Positions 10,345 through 21,473 of a stretch of 64,000 bases of DNA are shown piece after piece (position 1 is the stretch's first letter; each line of letters begins with the position of its first letter). The DNA lies in assembly GCA_945859605.1 (NCBI GenBank), contig OX243824.1, forward strand, positions 31,011,869 through 31,075,868, read 5' to 3'. Both the position numbers and the translations under genes were made by a program. The notes below the pieces were generated by a model, which worked only from the letters and a program-made list of their open reading frames with translations, had not been told where the DNA came from and searched no databases. This DNA comes from Lumbricus rubellus. Its lineage: Eukaryota > Annelida > Clitellata > Crassiclitellata > Lumbricidae.

Positions 10345-12003
10345 TTATAACAAATGACAATATTTTAAAACTGTAATTGTGTGCAACAAGTCAAGAAATA
10401 AGTCGTCAGATGGAGAAAATCGATGGCTAGAACAATGCTCTTGAAATTCCTTCTCGGTTTCAATCAATTCGTCACATATACCGCATCCAAAAGATTTCGA
10501 GAAAGACTCTTTTGCATCTACAGAAGATTCCACTTTGCTTACATTCATACATTTTCCATCTTTAATTGTAAGCAAAGGACATGCAACTCCACTACAACCA
10601 CGATATATTATGTTCTTTGATGAACCTTCTTTTCTTTCATCAGTAATCAAGAAACGATCAGACACGTTAGCAGTTAATTCACTTCCAATTCTGTGATCCT
10701 GTGACTGTTTTCTCACACGGAGTTCCAACTGTCGTACTGAAAAACTGCTCTTTGTATAAGATTGATTGCATGTGAGTTGCTTCTCAATTGCATGCTGAAT
10801 TCTTCGGTGTTTCGTTAGACTTGAATTTTGTGTGAATCTTTTGCTACAAACATCACACACAAATGGTTTTTCGCCCGAATGTGATGTCATATGAATTTTC
10901 AAATGATCACATCGAGCAAACGTTTTCTGACATAACTGGCATATGTAGGGTCTTTCACCAGTATGTATTTTCATGTGAACTCTCAGAGAACAACGACGAA
11001 CAAATGATTTACCACATAACTGGCACTTGTACCGTTTTTCTCCAGAATGTATCTTCATATGCGTTTTTAGATAACCATCAAGGGCAAATGATTTGTGACA
11101 TAGGTGACACATGTATGGCTTTTGATCGGTATGTATTTTCATATGTGTTGTGCGATAACTGTGACTTGGAAATGATTTCTTACACAGCTGGCATCTGAAT
11201 GATTTTTCGCCAGTATGGGTTGTCAAGTGTGTTTTCAGAGAACTACCAGACAAGAATGATTTCTGACAGAGCTGGCACATGTATGACTTGTATGGTTTTT
11301 TTCCACTATGAATATACATGTGCAATTTCAGATTACTACTAGCAGAAAATGATTTCTGACACAGCTGGCATATGTATGGTTTTTCTTCACTATGAATGTT
11401 CATGTGCTTTTTCAGAGAACATTTAACAGAAAATGATTTTTCACATACTTGGCACCTGTATGGCTTTTCGCCAGTATGAGTTCTCATGTGCAATTTCAGA
11501 CTATTACGTTCAATAAATGATTTATGACATACTTGGCACCTGTGCAACTTCTCACCAGTATGGATTCTCATATGCGTTCTCAGATGACTACCTTGAGTAA
11601 ATCTTTTCAAACATACTTGACACGAGTACGGTTTTTCACCAGTGTGGGTTCTCATGTGCTGTTTCAGATAACTATCTTCAGCAAATGATTTCTGACATAC
11701 TTGGCAGCTGTATGGCTTCTCTCCAGTATGGGTTCCCCTAATATGAGTTCTCAGATGACTATATCGAACAAACGACTTTTGACACAAATGGCACATGTGT
11801 GGTCTTTCACCAGTATGTGTTTCCATGTGTCTTTTCAGATAATAATCATGAGCAAATGATTTACAACATAACTCACACCTGAATGGTCTTTCAGCAGAAT
11901 GTGTTCTCATATGCGTTCTCAATTTCTTGGGATTAACAAATAATGCCCGACATATTTGGCATCTGTACTGATTTTCTCCCATATCTTTTCTCGTATTCAC
12001 CAT
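10345..12003 (-). CDS. C2H2 zinc-finger protein with 14 fingers plus a C-terminal atypical finger
   Basis: One continuous minus-strand frame of about 552 residues. Fourteen C2H2 fingers run from near the N-terminus (YRCQICRALF) to about residue 400, mostly joined by TGEKPY-type linkers. They are of the poly-zinc-finger class that binds DNA in the nucleus. A 15th C2H2-like unit (CGICDELIETEKEF, then H-x4-H) sits near the C-terminus after a basic low-complexity stretch. No KRAB, SCAN, BTB or ZAD domain is seen. The open frame extends to a GTG at 12015 behind an in-frame TAA, so I place the start at the ATG at 12003 (MVNTRKDMGEN). An upstream exon with another start is possible. A truncated paralog lies at 33038-34225. 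The role is probably transcriptional regulation or repeat silencing; targets are unknown. Confidence 0.85.
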   Translation of the reverse strand: MVNTRKDMGENQYRCQICRALFVNPKKLRTHMRTHSAERPFRCELCCKSFAHDYYLKRHMETHTGERPHMCHLCQKSFVRYSHLRTHIRGTHTGEKPYSCQVCQKSFAEDSYLKQHMRTHTGEKPYSCQVCLKRFTQGSHLRTHMRIHTGEKLHRCQVCHKSFIERNSLKLHMRTHTGEKPYRCQVCEKSFSVKCSLKKHMNIHSEEKPYICQLCQKSFSASSNLKLHMYIHSGKKPYKSYMCQLCQKSFLSGSSLKTHLTTHTGEKSFRCQLCKKSFPSHSYRTTHMKIHTDQKPYMCHLCHKSFALDGYLKTHMKIHSGEKRYKCQLCGKSFVRRCSLRVHMKIHTGERPYICQLCQKTFARCDHLKIHMTSHSGEKPFVCDVCSKRFTQNSSLTKHRRIQHAIEKQLTCNQSYTKSSFSVRQLELRVRKQSQDHRIGSELTANVSDRFLITDERKEGSSKNIIYRGCSGVACPLLTIKDGKCMNVSKVESSVDAKESFSKSFGCGICDELIETEKEFQEHCSSHRFSPSDDLFLDLLHTITVLKYCHLL

Positions 12004-12015
12004 CAGACTTCTCAC

Positions 12016-12871
12016 AATTGATTATTTCAGTCTCATCCAGCATGGGTTCTTTGAAAGGCTCTCAGACTCATGTAGCATAGAGTTTCAGAAAGTGATTACC
12101 GGTAACTTCCGGGTGGTTTCAGTTGTTTCATTTGTGATTCTCCAATGACCAGATTCGAGACAATACTGCAGTGTGGCTTCTATAAAGCATGAGTCTTGGT
12201 TTAAACTGGAAGGAAGATGCCAGAGTTAAAGAGTTTCTTCGATTGTTATGGTCTTAGACTTTCCAACATCAGCAGTTTCTCATATTTATGACGAAGTCCT
12301 TCATTTCTGTTTGCATTTCAAATTGTAACACAAGGGTTCATGTTTCATCCGTTGATTATAGTACATTTTCAAGCCAAGTAAATTTTAAAGTATATTGCAA
12401 TGAAAAATACTTCATGACGAACTTCTGTAGCTCCTCAACATTTGTATAGCAGCAGTCTTTTGGTATTGTTTCAACAGAAGATGAACAGTGGACACTCATA
12501 GAAAATATAGACACTAAAGATCCAGTCTAATGATTAATTTTGCAACGGGATGTCGCTTGTCTTCCGCATGTAATGCTAAAATGAACAGTAAGAATTCGAT
12601 TTTCATATTTCCTCAAAATTAAGAAAAAATTTATTAGTGTTCATTACAATACAATGATGTCCTGAATTCGTAGTTAACTGACTAGTTAGTAGATCGAACG
12701 GAATGGAATGAAATGGAATTCATGATGACAATTTCTATAGCGGCAAAGCACAGTTCCAGTTACTACTTCATTATCCGCAAGCTTATAAGTTTACTTGTCT
12801 AAACCCCTTGAACTGCAGAGTCACAGGTCTCAATACAGACTAGTTTCTTCGTTTATTACTAATTCTAGATG
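12016..12871. repeat. Segmental duplication, 5' flank of zinc-finger gene 1
   Basis: To about 12545 this matches 34238-34780, for example the shared TTCTTTGAAAGGCTCTCAG at 12049. It probably contains the promoter and any 5' untranslated exon, but no TATA box or splice site could be fixed. From 12550 to 12871 nothing is recognised. Confidence 0.6.
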
Positions 12872-13291
12872 TCACACAGCATCAAGGTACGGGTTACATG
12901 AAAAATAAGGCTGTTTGTTACCATAATTGTTGTTCTCACAAGAAAAGTTTGTTTGCTCTTTTTTAAATAAAACTCTTGCTATGTATAGGCCTACAGTTTC
13001 TATTATCTTTGGTTGGAAGCTTAAAACGATGCGGCCCAGGGCGTCAAAAGCACTTCCTCCAAAAATAAAAGCTAGGGTGCATTGGTTTTCCTCGCTTCTG
13101 ATCAACGAACGCAAACGTTTCCTCTCTAGATGTTTTGCAATAATCTCATCAATTCCATTGGTCATTGACAGTAGGCATCCAACTTTGTAGTTTCCCCTGG
13201 AACAGCTTAATCCTGAGACGACTTTCTGCTCTATTGAAGCCCCACCCGGGTGGTGCAGCATATAATCGTTATCGTAATAGGCTATGTGCAC
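12872..13291 (-). CDS. Unrecognised open frame of 139 residues
   Basis: The frame begins MHIAYYDNDYMLHHPGG and ends NPYLDAV with a stop at the low-coordinate end. It contains FGGSAFDALGRIV and a basic stretch HLERKRLRSLIRSEENQ. The composition is protein-like and better than random for this AT-rich region, but the opposite strand is also open over 12927-13190, so the coding strand is uncertain. I recognise no family. It lies about 0.9 kb upstream of zinc-finger gene 1 and is not in the duplicated copy. It could be a small gene, an exon or a transposon remnant. Confidence 0.25.
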   Translation of the reverse strand: MHIAYYDNDYMLHHPGGASIEQKVVSGLSCSRGNYKVGCLLSMTNGIDEIIAKHLERKRLRSLIRSEENQCTLAFIFGGSAFDALGRIVLSFQPKIIETVGLYIARVLFKKEQTNFSCENNNYGNKQPYFSCNPYLDAV

Positions 13292-13317
13292 AGGAACAGG
13301 GGTTTATCCTAGGCTAA

Positions 13318-14090
13318 ATCAGAGGGTGTCCGGAGGATTTGCCCTGGGGTTTGTCGGGAGGTTTGTTGGCAAAACTCCGAACGGCGGTCCCAAATTAAAA
13401 TATCAAGTAAATCAACATGGCGTGTCGTAATAGTGCGATTTAATGGATGGGCGCATAGAAACGGTTTATATTGCACTCCACACTTATAAAACGACCAGCT
13501 GGTCCACCGAAATAGAAGCCGGAATAATGAGAAAGCACTTGAGAAATGGAAGCTGGATGAAGACCTTTTACAGGTGAAATGAAGGTGGATTGATGAAAAA
13601 ACGCAAGTGAAATATAAGCTGGATGAAGGTATTTTTAGTTCTGAAATAGAACCTGGATGGTGGACATAATAAGTTAAATGGAAGATGGATTAATTAAAGC
13701 GCTTGCGAAATGGATGCTGGATGAAGAGTCCTTATAGGTGAAATAGAAACTGGATTGACGAAAATTAAACTTGAGAAATGGAAACTGGATTGTTGATTTA
13801 AGTGATGTATTTCAGCATGCATCCAGCTTCCATTTCAGCTGGAATGCCATTAAACTAGCTCTTTCTTTTATCAAGCCGCTTTCATCAATCCACGTGCACC
13901 TTCTATTTCACCACACATCATGTTTAAAGCCTTCTCATGAGATAGCCTATCGATTTCTTTAATTTTATCATTTTGGACTGCCGTTCCAAGTTGTTGTGTG
14001 ACAATTAATCATTTGACAATATAGACTATATATTTTAATTTGGGACCGCCGTTCGGAGTTTTGCCGGTTTGTCCAGGGAGTTAATGTCCT
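13318..14090. mobile_element. Foldback element copy D, with GGACAAACC-like ends
   Basis: Left end GGCAAAACTCCGAACGGCGG (about 13371) and its inverse near 14046-14075 bracket the element. Inside the left end comes a block with GCGCATAGAAACGGTTT and CGACCAGCTGGTCCACCG. Then come repeats of GAAGCTGGAT (13515-13790), a centre with AGCATGCATCCAGC and a short inverted arm. The two subterminal blocks differ from each other, and the same pair occurs swapped in copy E (38.1-38.9 kb). No clean target duplication was found, so the outer limits are approximate. Confidence 0.65.
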
Positions 14091-15069
14091 ACACTCAATG
14101 TCCTTTCCCACAACATGATACTAGCATTAACCTAGCTATCTTTGACTATTAATTAAATACACATGTTTAAACACTAATTCAATTGAAACGATTATAGAAT
14201 CCGACCATATTTCTGATCAAAGTAAAACTCCTCCATATAATAAACTAGTTCAACTTCATCTGCCATCAACTCAAAATGGCGAACAATGAAATTTCTTTCG
14301 CTGTTACGACACAAAATCTGGATTGCAGGAGAGTATGGCCGTACCAGGTACATCTTGCGAATACCTGATTAACTAAGATTAAATTTGGACCAGTCGTCAA
14401 AATATTTAATGTCTCAATATTTGAAGGGCTATTTCTAATATATTGATAAGATTTTTTTATTAGAATGATTCTGAATGAAAGAAGCTCAGCTGCTATTGAA
14501 ATCAGGTTCACAATTTCTAATTTTATGCCATACTCAAAATCCACCGACTATAGGTCTATTATAGGCGTGGTCTCTGCTGTCCATGGTACCTTAATGGTTC
14601 CCTTCACTTGCCCTGCGACAATGCAGAAACGCGCCTTCTCCGTAGTTGGTTCAACAGGGTGTAGGACACGAACCCTCTGTCAAACCCCCGGACAAAACCA
14701 CTAGGGTAGGACAACCCGCAGGGTACAACATATAAATTTGCGTTTAGGCCTAAGTGGTAGGTCTAGGCCTAATCCTCGGAATGGGGCCTATTTCACATTT
14801 GTTTCCACTCTCCCATTTCAGATGAATAGTAGGCCCATAGACTTTCTGGATCCATGCGCAATCCAACAACACACCGTGGCTCACATGGTGTGGGTGCAAA
14901 TGCTTTGGCGATGGTGAACATAACTGCAGTTGTCGCTGCCTGGAGTAGGTTAGTCATGTTGAAGTCAGTGAATCATTATTTTTGATCGCCTTGATTTCCG
15001 GCCACAAAATTAATGTAAAACAACGCTTGTCTGAAATTGACAAGCGCTTCAGTGACTCCTCCGCCAAGC
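14091..15069. other. Intergenic DNA, nothing firm
   Basis: The stretch 14625-14725 contains GGACA/GGTTC words reminiscent of the outer ends of foldback copy D but no clear structure. Short open frames on both strands at 14266-14704 lack coding character. TAGGCCTA copies occur near 14750. Confidence 0.35.
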
Positions 15070-15077
15070 ACTGTGAG

Positions 15078-15511
15078 CATGGGCGGAGACTTGCGGGGAA
15101 CGAACGAGTGACCGAAGAAAGGACGCGAGAATGGCTGAGTCGCCGACGAGATCTTCCATCCTTCTAGTAATCCGCCCGAAATATCCATGAGAAAACCATT
15201 TTCTCTGTCAAAAAGCTTCATGACTTTCTTTTAGTCATCCGCCCGAAATCTCCATAAATATTATTATATAGAACCCATTTTCGTTGTCAAAAAACTTGAT
15301 GACCTTTAAAAAAAATTGAAAGTCATTTGTTCAATAATCTTATCTGCGAACATTGCAAAGTTATCGTCAACACTGTAGGCCTAACGTGTGTTAGTGAAGT
15401 ATCAATGACCAGACACTAACGATCGGGGGAACAAATGCATGGACCGTTCCCCACCACATTCATATAGGGGAACGTCCCTCTGATCCCCCCTTAAGTTAAG
15501 TTCCGCCCATG
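15078..15511. mobile_element. hAT-type MITE, 8-bp target duplication ACTGTGAG
   Basis: Ends CATGGGCGGAGACTT and AAGTTCCGCCCATG are imperfect inverted repeats. They are flanked by ACTGTGAG at 15070-15077 and 15512-15519. The interior has the same TCATGACTTT/AGTCATCCG hairpin words as the element at 3062, repeated twice with spacing near 75 bp. The start GGGCGGAGACTTGCGGGGAACGAACGAG also parallels that element. Confidence 0.85.
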
Positions 15512-15519
15512 ACTGTGAG

Positions 15520-16330
15520 CTAGTTAGTATTCCTCTCCAGTGTGGTTAATAAAATCTTTCGCCGTATCTTTGCCCCCATCCTAGCTATAGTCTTGTTGAT
15601 AAACTGCTCGCTATCAAGTCTCAAAGGCTAGGATTGCCTACCTCACACAAGCGTTCAATTATTATTATGCCTTGAATAGGGTGCATCACCAATGCATTGC
15701 AAAAATTTGAAGTATATAAAAAGAGCTGCCTGGGTTTGGATTGTGTTCCATTGTGATCAAGATTAAATTGGGCACAAAGATTTTTGAAATCAGCATACAT
15801 TTAGAGGTCCCCCCACCCCTGTTTTCAAACATTGATTTGAGCAACCTCGAACATGCACATTTGAGCAAATTCGTTTTGTGAAATTAAACATAATTGCTTC
15901 ATTCCAATAATTCTATGACTAGAGCAATGTTAAACATCAAATTTAATGTTGTTACAATGTTTTTAATTAATATTTAGAAATGACATTGCCAAAAAAACTA
16001 ATTTTTGGTGGAATTTCGAATGACCTCATATAACATTTGTATGTCAAATGTACAAAAACAGACCATTGAAATAAAAATATTGATATATAATAATTATGGA
16101 GCCACTAGCCATGTTAGTTTTTTAATAGTTTGCTCTTATACATGGTTAACTGTTACAGAAATACAATAGTTGCTTCATGTTTTGCAATTTAGTTTTATTA
16201 TTATCACAGATCGAGTGACTTCGACAAAGTCCTACGTTACTTCCGCCCCATCATTCACAACATTCACGCCCTCAACATTTTAGCACTTGAAACGTAAGCA
16301 GCTGACGTGCAACACTCATTGACAGGGCGG
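15520..16330. other. AT-rich intergenic DNA, nothing recognised
   Basis: No transposon ends, arrays or supported frames were found. A short minus-strand open frame at 15686-15868 has no recognisable motif. Confidence 0.35.
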
Positions 16331-17157
16331 TTAAGAAGATGGTACATTGCGAACCACGAATTCACTTGAACAAGGTTGCACACACAGATGATGTGCCCCA
16401 GTCATTGCCAGATCGATTGATTGGGCTTGCAGATAAGTAACTGGTTTGAGCTTGATTAAGGCATCTGCTAGAGTGTCTCGTGCCAAAAGGAACACACTCA
16501 CTGTATAGTGCCACAGGAACCATTTCAGCATTTCAGAACCAATTTCTCAAGTGCAAGTGAGATCCCAAAGATGTTGATTTACATGTAGTGCTTGAGTTGC
16601 AAATTGAGAAATAACCTTGTCAACAGCCTGATACTCCCGGAACGGCTTGTACAGGTGTACACCATTCCAAGGTGCACACAGGGTTTCTTTCATGTAAGAT
16701 ACTATGTGACATATATTACACATAGGGTTGGCAAATGCATGTATTCTGGGTTTTTGAGAGTTTTTGGTTATAGTGCATCGCACAGTTTGCGACATGCGAC
16801 TCACAAAGAGCAATGCTAAGGCCAACACAGCCATCATGCATTATTGTATTATGCATTGCGTAGAGCACCAGATCTTCTGAAGGTCACTTCACTTTTCAAA
16901 GCAGACAAGTAAACAAGTGATATCTCAGCAAACTCATGATGATCGTCACATAGAAATTCAACTTGTCCATTGGCTAAGGTGATCACTTGCTTAGGTAGGC
17001 CTACTTTCTTGGCTGCTGAAAGCTTGGTGCTGCTAGATTGCAATGGTACACATTGCATCTTAAAACTGAGTACATCTGATTGTTGCATCATAAACACAGA
17101 TTGCAGGAAGTGCTCTACCCTGTCAGGCAATGCACGTGGTATAAGCTTAAAGATCAA
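16331..17157 (-). pseudogene. Decayed coding region of unknown family
   Basis: Three successive minus-strand open segments abut with only small gaps: 17157-16849, 16837-16547 and 16531-16331. They total about 260 residues, far more than expected by chance, and are interrupted by stops and frameshifts. Segments include LPKQVITLANGQVEFLCDDH, NPMCNICHIVSYMKETLC (a CxxC with distant cysteines) and FLLARDTLADALIKLK. I do not recognise the family. The pattern suggests a former gene, perhaps a transposon protein or a retrocopy, now broken. Introns between the segments are conceivable but the gaps of 11-17 bp are too short. Confidence 0.4.
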
Positions 17158-17975
17158 AATCAGGCAAATAGTAAATTAATTACTTTAGCCAATAATGTTA
17201 TACTCTGATAAATTATGTTGTAATTATGTAAATCAGTGAAAAGTCCCTTCCTTGTCGTATTTGCAATGCATGAAAATGTATAAATTGGTCAACAATCACA
17301 GCAACATAGATGATGTGATCATGCTGTCACCAGTCTCTCAGCTGCCGCTACCGTTTCTTCAAAAACCTCGGACTCTGCATCAGGGCCCGGTCCAAAAAGA
17401 AAACACAGATTCATCTGAGATTCTGAGTATGGAGTTATTCGAACTGGGTTCTAATGGTAGGCAATTCAATGCATGTGAAATGGCTCTGATAATTATGTAC
17501 AAATAATAAACCGAATCTATATAATTATATTCAAGCAATAGATTATAGGCCTATTGATTTCTAGCCCTAAATCAAATTTTCTAATCGATTAATTAAATAT
17601 TAAATATTTAGCAATTTCACCTTTCAGATAGGTTAAGTGAAATAAGATGAATTTTATTTCAGCTTAAAAATATTTGATATGTTTATTTTAGTAATGCAAA
17701 TTAGAAATGGCTACCGACTGAAAAAATTGTCATGACTGTCTTCAACAGTACAAGCAATGGAACTAAGCAAAACTTCAATGGGCCGGGGGACCTCTAAATA
17801 TTTTTGAATAAAATTATCTTTTTTACCACAATGTTTCTCTAAGGTAATGTAACATAACTAAATACCATGCAACTCAAATTTCAGAAAAAATTTTTTTTAT
17901 GCACCCTAGCCTTGAACCTTCTAATTTTTTCTAATCTTTCTTTTTCAAATCCAAACTGGTTGAGCCTGCAGTTCA
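17158..17975. other. AT-rich DNA, nothing recognised
   Basis: No frame or repeat with support was found. A small plus-strand frame at 17252-17506 has no motif. Confidence 0.35.
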
Positions 17976-18437
17976 CCTGTGTAAAGGTTTCAGATTACCC
18001 CTCCTAAACATTAGGCCTACCTCCCTGCAAACCGTAATTTCCACGAATCATCACATTTACTGCACTAAAAATATCAGAAAAATCATCCCGCTTCTTGTTT
18101 TGGTCTGAAGATTTTCATCCGTCATCCAACTTCCTGGTTTGTTATCAATATTTTCATCTGTAACTAAAATACTAATAGCCGCTGAAGTTTACATGGAGAA
18201 AATGGCTTCGAGGCAATTATTTTTTCCCGATCAAAATATTGATAGCAAACCGCGAAGTTGGATGACGAATGAAAATCTTCAGACCAAAACAAGAAGCGGG
18301 ATGTTTTAAATTTTTGTTAGTGCACTAAATGCGGTGATTGATGCAAATCTAGTTTCCGGGGAGCAATCTGAAACCGGTTTCAAGTTACCGGGGGAGGGGG
18401 GTAATGTTTAGGAGGGGGTAATTTGAAAACCTTACAC
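17976..18437. mobile_element. Palindromic element, GTGTAAAGGTTTCAG family, copy 1
   Basis: The left end GTGTAAAGGTTTCAGATTAC with CCTCCTAAACATTA is mirrored at 18395-18437 (TAATGTTTAGGAGGGGG, then TTTGAAAACCTTACAC). The whole element is one long imperfect palindrome about 460 bp long. Matching inner blocks include GCACTAAAAATATCAG, CCCGCTTCTTGTTTTGGTC and TTATCAATATTTTCAT. There is no coding frame. It abuts a second copy at 18440. Confidence 0.75.
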
Positions 18438-18439
18438 CA

Positions 18440-18770
18440 GTGTAAAGGTTTCAGATTGCCTCCTCCTAAACATTACACCTGGTCACCTGAAATTTGCATA
18501 AATCATCGCATTCATTGCACTAAAAATATCAGAAAAACCATCCCGCTTCTTGTTTTGGTCCGAAGATTTTCATACTTCATCCAACTTGGTGGTTTCTTAT
18601 CAATATTTTAATCTGTTACTAAAATACTAAATCGCCGCTGAAGTTACATGGAGAAATGTCTTCGTGGCTATTATTTTTCCCCGATTAAAATATTGATAAC
18701 AAACCACAAAGTGGGATGAAGGATGAAAATCTTTGGACCAAAACAAGAAGCGGGATGATTTTTCTGATTT
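18440..18770. mobile_element. Palindromic element, GTGTAAAGGTTTCAG family, copy 2, right end replaced
   Basis: The left half and most of the right half match copy 1. The sequence stops matching near 18770, after ACAAGAAGCGGGATGATTTT. There it passes directly into repeats of the AGAAGCTGGAT foldback family, and the expected right end is missing. Confidence 0.7.
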
Positions 18771-19083
18771 TTTGGTGAAAACCCGCTTAAGAAATGAAAG
18801 ATGGATCAAGTTTTTCCCCGATCTGAATTAGAAGCTGGATGCATGTTGAAACACATGATGAAAATCGTCAATTCAGCTTCAATTTAATCAAGAAAACCAT
18901 TAGACTTTATTTTCATAAACCCAGCTTCTCATTTCGTAAATAAAGAACTTTCATCCAGCTTCCATTTCTCAAGCGCTTTCTCATTAATCCGGCTTCTATT
19001 TCTGTGGACCAGTTGTCGGTGGACGAGTTGTCCTGGACGAGTTGTCGTTGGACGAGTTGCGTTGGACGAGTTGTCGTGACACC
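18771..19083. mobile_element. Foldback element copy C, right half only
   Basis: It contains the central segment GCATGTTGAAACACATGATG, inverted ATCCAGCTTC repeats and a terminal array of GGACGAGTTGTCGTT units. It ends with GTTGTCGTGACACC at 19083, the inverse of the GGTGTCACGACAAC end seen in copies A and B. The left end and left terminal array are absent, replaced by the neighbouring palindromic element. The expected left target site GTCAGATAC was not found. Confidence 0.75.
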
Positions 19084-19291
19084 GTCAGATACAATACAAT
19101 TTTCTGCAAATCCAGATTGTTGTCAATATAAAATTGATTAATAGCAGAATAAAGGCTCTGCTGTCACATGCAGATAGCTTTACAATTACAGTAAAAATCA
19201 TTTTGTGGCACTTAGATGTGGTCGGACGATACTTAATATACATGTAATCAATATTTTTGTGACAGAAATGTCGGTACTTTCATCTACATGT

Positions 19292-19872
19292 TCAATAAGA
19301 GTGCGAAAGTCTGATTCTCGAACGTTCTTCATAATTGTTTCTCCAGCTTTCGGTGATTGTCACATATTTACCTATATGATCGTGAATTTCTTGGACTGAG
19401 AGCATTGAAGCATTCATCGAAATTGTCAGTAAGCCATTGTCAATTAAAATTTTTAACTGCTCACCCGAACTTCGCTGGCGATTGTCATTTTCGAACCTTG
19501 TCTCCCTATTCGCCGTCGATTCCGTTAGCAGATTGTTGATCGAACTCCCAGACTTCAATCTCCTCAATTTTGCGAGAGAATCTGAGTGCGCCTTTTGAAG
19601 AATATGCAGTTTCATGTAGTCCATCTTCCATTGGTCTCAAGATTTTCCCAACGCAAATTCACAATTGGACTTCGCTCCGGCGCCTATAGACCAACTACAT
19701 ACTAGTCCTTGTGAATCCGAAAATGTAAATACTGTTCCAGTTCCACTGCCTTTGGCAATTTAGACAGGGCATTTTCTGTTTCGATCAGCTCTTTCAGCCA
19801 CGAGGCTTTGAATGTAGAGGCAGCGATTTTCCTCGGCGTTTTACCGTCTTCATCGTCATGATTTTTCGCTTA
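19292..19872 (-). pseudogene. Possible broken gene with an ankyrin-like segment
   Basis: A frame at about 19872-19710 reads DDEDGKTPRKIAASTFKASW and continues to EQYLHFRIHKD and a stop; GKTPRKIA resembles the start of an ankyrin repeat. Just downstream a 110-residue frame (19624-19292, MDYMKLHILQKAH...) is rich in charged residues and has no motif I know. The two could be pieces of one former gene or chance frames. No splice sites link them convincingly. Confidence 0.25.
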
Positions 19873-20116
19873 CTCTCTATGAAATAGTGTTGAGGACTTT
19901 GTCTACTTTGATTGCTGCATAATTTTTATATGCAGAATTGTAGCCCTTTTGCTACAGCTTGTCGATATTATTGCGCAACAAAAGATGTCGCAATAACTAT
20001 GCAGCAGTCAGTGTAGAATTTAAATACATCGCGAATGTATACTAGGCTACGTGTGTAAGCTATGTCTTTAGTAAAAGACACGCAATTGTTGTATAGCGCC
20101 TCTTCCATAATCGCGT

Positions 20117-20766
<650 letters not shown>

Positions 20767-21116
20767 ATAATACCCAGAAAATGAGCAATATGGTTAAACA
20801 TAATGCTAAATTTCCAGCATGCACATTATTATAATAGTGAATAACAAAGTATGGCGGGATTGGGGAAGAAAAACAGGGGTGAGTCATGTATACGCAGATT
20901 ACTTGATTTCAAAACCCAGACCTACGCAGTTGAACTTTGGCCGCACGGGTTGGGCGACTGAGCTACAGACAACGGTTACTCTGTGGTCAGAGGTCACAAA
21001 ACAAAGACCCGTGGAATCTGAATCGCATACCGCTCATAGCCGCCTTTACTGGCTTGGCTTGGTAGTTCTGATCAAAACTATATGGCGTTCTTCCATCCGT
21101 CCGTTGTTCAATCCAA
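20767..21116. other. Spacer between two large simple-repeat tracts
   Basis: No gene recognised. An open frame runs through it into the downstream (ATCC)n tract but has no domain. Confidence 0.4.
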
Positions 21117-21442
21117 TATACCGTCCATCCATCCATCCATCCATCCATCCAAATATCCATCCATCCATCCATCCATCCATCCATCCATCCATATATCCAT
21201 CCATCCATCTATCTGTCTATCATTCTGTCTCTATCCTTCTATTTCAATTCTTCTATCTCTATCCCTTCCTCTATCTGTCTGTCTGTCTGTCTGTCTGTCT
21301 GTATGTATGTATGTATGTATGTATGTATGTATGTATGTATGTATGTATGTATGTATGCATGTATGTATGTATGTATGTATGTATGTATGTATGTATGTAT
21401 GTATGTATGTATGTATGTATGTATGTATGTATGTATGTCTTC

Positions 21443-21473
<31 letters not shown>

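Noticed and set aside
10863..11198. Plus-strand frames over both zinc-finger genes (also 33094-33675)
   Set aside because: They are antisense shadows of the regular finger/linker repeat and appear in both paralogs for that reason.
12004..12015. GTG start for the zinc-finger gene at 10345 (and the equivalent at 34237)
   Set aside because: Animal genes start almost always at ATG; an ATG lies four codons downstream in both paralogs, and an in-frame TAA sits just upstream.
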